From positions 4,732,294 to 4,796,293 of the forward strand of contig JAREIK010000343.1 in assembly GCA_029783825.1 (NCBI GenBank): DNA of 64,000 nucleotides, written 5' to 3'. Each line of letters begins with the position of its first letter. The first letter of the stretch is position 1. The notes below the pieces were generated by a model, which saw nothing but the letters and a program-made list of their open reading frames with translations, ran no database searches and was not told the DNA's origin. Origin of the DNA: Sapria himalayana. Its lineage: Eukaryota; Streptophyta; Magnoliopsida; Malpighiales; Rafflesiaceae. Made by a program: the position numbers and the translations under genes. Of this stretch, positions 61,376 to 64,000 are shown in pieces.

Positions 61376-63172
61376 TAGACAAAATTTCAAAAGAATGAAC
61401 TTTGTAGACTTAGATAATTTTGTTCACATAAAAATATTTATTCTATGAAAGATATTATTAATTATCTTGCTACAGAGAAGGTATGAATTTGATATTCTTG
61501 TAGATATTAGTCTTTTGGATTGTACAGTGAAGCTTCCATAAAAAGTACACCCCAGTTGCACCCTATTTATTTTCTGGTGTACCTTGTACAATGAGTGTAC
61601 CTCATATAGAATAATTGAAATTTAATTTTTTGTCATTATGAGATGACACATTTTAATCATTGAAGGTATAGGTTATTTATCAACTGCTTCCAACTGGAAT
61701 TATATAAACTATGAAAGCGAACCTTCAATCTCAATTGGTCGAACTCTTCTTTGAAAAGAGTTGCAAATGTTATCAATTCAGTTACTATTTCTTTCGATCG
61801 GGTCACTAAGATAATCTTTATCACTCTGAAGCTATGACCTTCATCAAGTGATCAAGATGCTTGATGATGACCAACTTGGTGCTGAGATCGATAAACTTTT
61901 GCTTTTTATCACTTTCCACCATTATAGAAAATTGGAAACAACTTTCAAAGAATGCAAGTTATACTTTATCTGGAACACCATGGAGTCTAGCAGATAAATG
62001 AAAATAACATTGCTTTGCTTGACAATTCTTGCCTTCACAAGCGAATGGTCACTTTTTGCTTCTTTTAAAAATGTCTTTTTTATATTTTGCAGCTTGAATG
62101 GTTCTCTTTAAAACCTGGAATTTATCTGTTATCATCAAGATGCTTCGTGATGGCCAACTTGGTGTTGAGATCAATAAACTTTTTCTTTTTATCACTTTCC
62201 ACCATTATAGAAAAATGGAAATAACGTTCAAAGAAAGAAAGTTATACTTTATCCGGAACACCATGGGGTCTCTGCAACCTTATCAAGTTGTACTTAGCAT
62301 ACTTAACACGGGGTGTACTTTTTACAGAGAGATTTCTATTAGGGTCAATAAATGGTTCGTGAATTTTCTAATTTTCTATACCATAAATAGAGATGTACTT
62401 TTTATAGCATATACATTATATGATTATTTTATTGTACTCCAATAGATATTTCTACTGATTCATACTCTAATTTAATTCTGATATGATATCTCTAATTGAC
62501 TCTAATATTTATATGAGAATCATATGAAAGATTAATTATTTTACTATGACTAAATCATTTATAGGTTATAACATATACAATCAGTATAATTAGTTATTTC
62601 TTAGATTTTTCTCAACGAATTATGTTGACACAATTCTTTATATACTGAAATATGTGAAAAAAAAAAAATCTAAGACTGAATATGAGAATATGCAATTAGC
62701 CGAATATTCAAATTCGATTTGAACATCAATATATATCGAGAAAAGATCTATGACAAAATTTTTAAATTTCTTTGGAGACAACTTTGCATCCTGGAAAAGA
62801 AAGAGATGAGCAATTAGTTTAAAATCCAGTGCATAGATATAATTTATAATAAAAATAATAGTTACCTGTAAGATATTTTGAATGCGATCTACTTGAAGAG
62901 ATTGGGTATGTACCATCTTCTCACCCTACCATTTACTGTAATAATCATACAACAAGACATATAACCTTCAATTCAATATTTCACAATTGAAAGAAACATC
63001 AAGTTGGACTGCATCTTCGTCAAAAAATAGATTCAAAATGGAACCATGACTACAGCACACATTTAGATAGCATAATAACAATAAATATCATCACAAAAGT
63101 CTTGAAAAAACATCAACTTACATTCCTTTTCTCCAAGATGAGTATTGTGAACTTGTACACACTAGTTTGATA
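61376..63172. other. Unassigned part of copia P3 with a duplicated segment
   Basis: A 138-bp segment at 61851-61988 is repeated at 62134-62271 with about 90% identity. Both copies keep a frame reading ...QLG-EI-KL, LFITFHHYRK and KLYFI-NTM. An open frame of 115 codons (62098-62445) contains the second copy. I do not recognise the protein. Possibly it is gag-like or captured sequence, but nothing proves this. 62550-62730 matches the 3' LTR area at 63300-63500. Confidence 0.4.
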
Positions 63173-63600
63173 AGAGTATTATGATTTTATATCCTTTTTA
63201 CTTTTTATTTTATATTATCTGATGAGAGAACCTAACCTATGAGCTATCTTAGTTTACTCAACTACTTATATAAGAATTATAAGAAATATTAACTATTTGC
63301 CTATGATCAGACTAGATATAATATATGTAATTAGTATAATTAATTATTTTTTAGGTTCTTCTCTACATATTCACCTTAATATAATTCTTCATATACTAAG
63401 GTATATAAAAAAATCTTTAAGACCCAAAATCTCTTTTGGAGATCATGGGCATATATAATAAACTGAGTATTTATATTTGAGTTAGGTATCAGCATGCACC
63501 AAAAAAATATCTATGATAGAATTTTAAACTTTTCTTGAAAGCAACCTTGGATCCTAGAAAAATAATAGACAAACAGTTATTTTCAAATCCAATGCATAAG
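63173..63600 (+). mobile_element. 3' LTR area of copia P3
   Basis: ATTATCTGATGAGAGAACC and CTAACCTATGAGCTATC match the U3 of the 5' LTR at 57515, and a TATA stretch (TTATATAAGAATT) follows. The LTR end is not fixed. 63300-63500 belongs to the family also present at 3200-3420 and 62560-62720. Confidence 0.5.
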
Positions 63601-63619
63601 CAAAGTTCATAGAGAAAAT

Positions 63620-64000
63620 TAAAGGTGTTAAAAGGGCCGAGGAGCCCAAGCCCAGCCTGAGGCACGGCCCGACTCGACCGTGCTAAGGTAAAACATGCCT
63701 CATGTCGGACCATGCACGTCCTGGTATCCTGGCCCGAAGGCATGACATTTCGGCACGACCCGAACAGTGCCCCTCCCCCCCAGACTTCTCGAGCCCAATG
63801 CCTGACAAGCGATGACCCATCGGTCCCGTCATGCCGACCCCCAAGCCCGACTACAAGTTCGAGCCTCGGAGTTCCAAAAGCCAAAGCTTCTGGAACACGG
63901 GACAGACCCATCGATCCCACCGTGGATGGTGCATCATGCCATCATCCCAACTCCCAAACATGACTATAGGTTCAGGACTTGAGGTTCCAGAAGCCGAAGC
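63620..64000. mobile_element. Left end of an hAT-like transposon, cut by the window end
   Basis: It starts TAAAGGTGTTAAAAGGGCC and continues with GC-rich words (GGCACGGCCCG, CACGACCCGAAC). The part CCAAAGCTTCTGGAAC and GGTTCCAGAAGCCGAAGC forms an inverted pair, like the CTTCTGGAATCTATGGGTC region at 38060. The right end is outside the window. The 143-codon minus-strand frame across it has no known domain. Confidence 0.7.

Noticed and set aside
63489..63963. Frames of 143 and 83 codons on opposite strands
   Set aside because: Both arise from GC-rich hAT terminal DNA; no known domain and no splice or start context.
1..64000. tRNA, rRNA, CRISPR array, bacterial operon or organellar insert
   Set aside because: No cloverleaf, rRNA segment, regular spacer-repeat array, or organellar gene was recognised on either strand.

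Overview
The window looks like nuclear DNA of a flowering plant. It is AT-rich and full of transposon relics, with a few small, well-spliced exons far apart. Large introns filled with Ty1/copia and hAT debris, and GC-rich hAT ends built from words such as GGCACGGCCCG, would suit a monocot such as a palm, but the species is only a guess. There is no sign of bacterial, viral or organellar gene organisation.

Three host genes can be read from spliced exons. (1) 472-1057, plus strand: the last four exons of an ERD6-like sugar transporter, with an hAT end (1-298) in its intron. (2) 1244-8668, minus strand: a Maf-like nucleotide pyrophosphatase gene, readable to its stop codon. It has two adjacent exons (7669-7743 and 6117-6212) that both encode the same catalytic segment in the same phase. 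(3) 22782-45518 and beyond, minus strand: the C-terminal nine exons of a HAD-family cytosolic 5'-nucleotidase. Exons five and six of this set are separated by an intron of about 21 kb (23382-44352). Genes 1 and 2 converge, with stop codons about 190 bp apart.

Most of the rest is transposons. At 13.1-22.4 kb lies a cluster of minus-strand copia elements sharing one LTR family; three copies keep only a gag-preintegrase segment, and one carries reverse transcriptase. Plus-strand copia relics lie at 24.6-27.0, 38.6-42.6 and 57.5-63.4 kb. Minus-strand copia relics lie at 45.7-53.4 and 53.5-57.5 kb. Several hAT elements and MITEs have 8-bp target duplications. Two of their insertion sites can be checked against uninterrupted paralogous copies in the same window. 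Two solo LTRs have 5-bp target duplications.

The 27.04-35.99 kb block, inside the giant intron, is a diverged satellite. It alternates an AT-rich core of about 500 bp with stretches of an 8-bp word ending in TTTAG. It resembles the plant telomere repeat but has the wrong period. Together the genes show a gene-poor region in which genes 2 and 3 keep open frames and intact splice sites despite heavy transposon loading of their introns.
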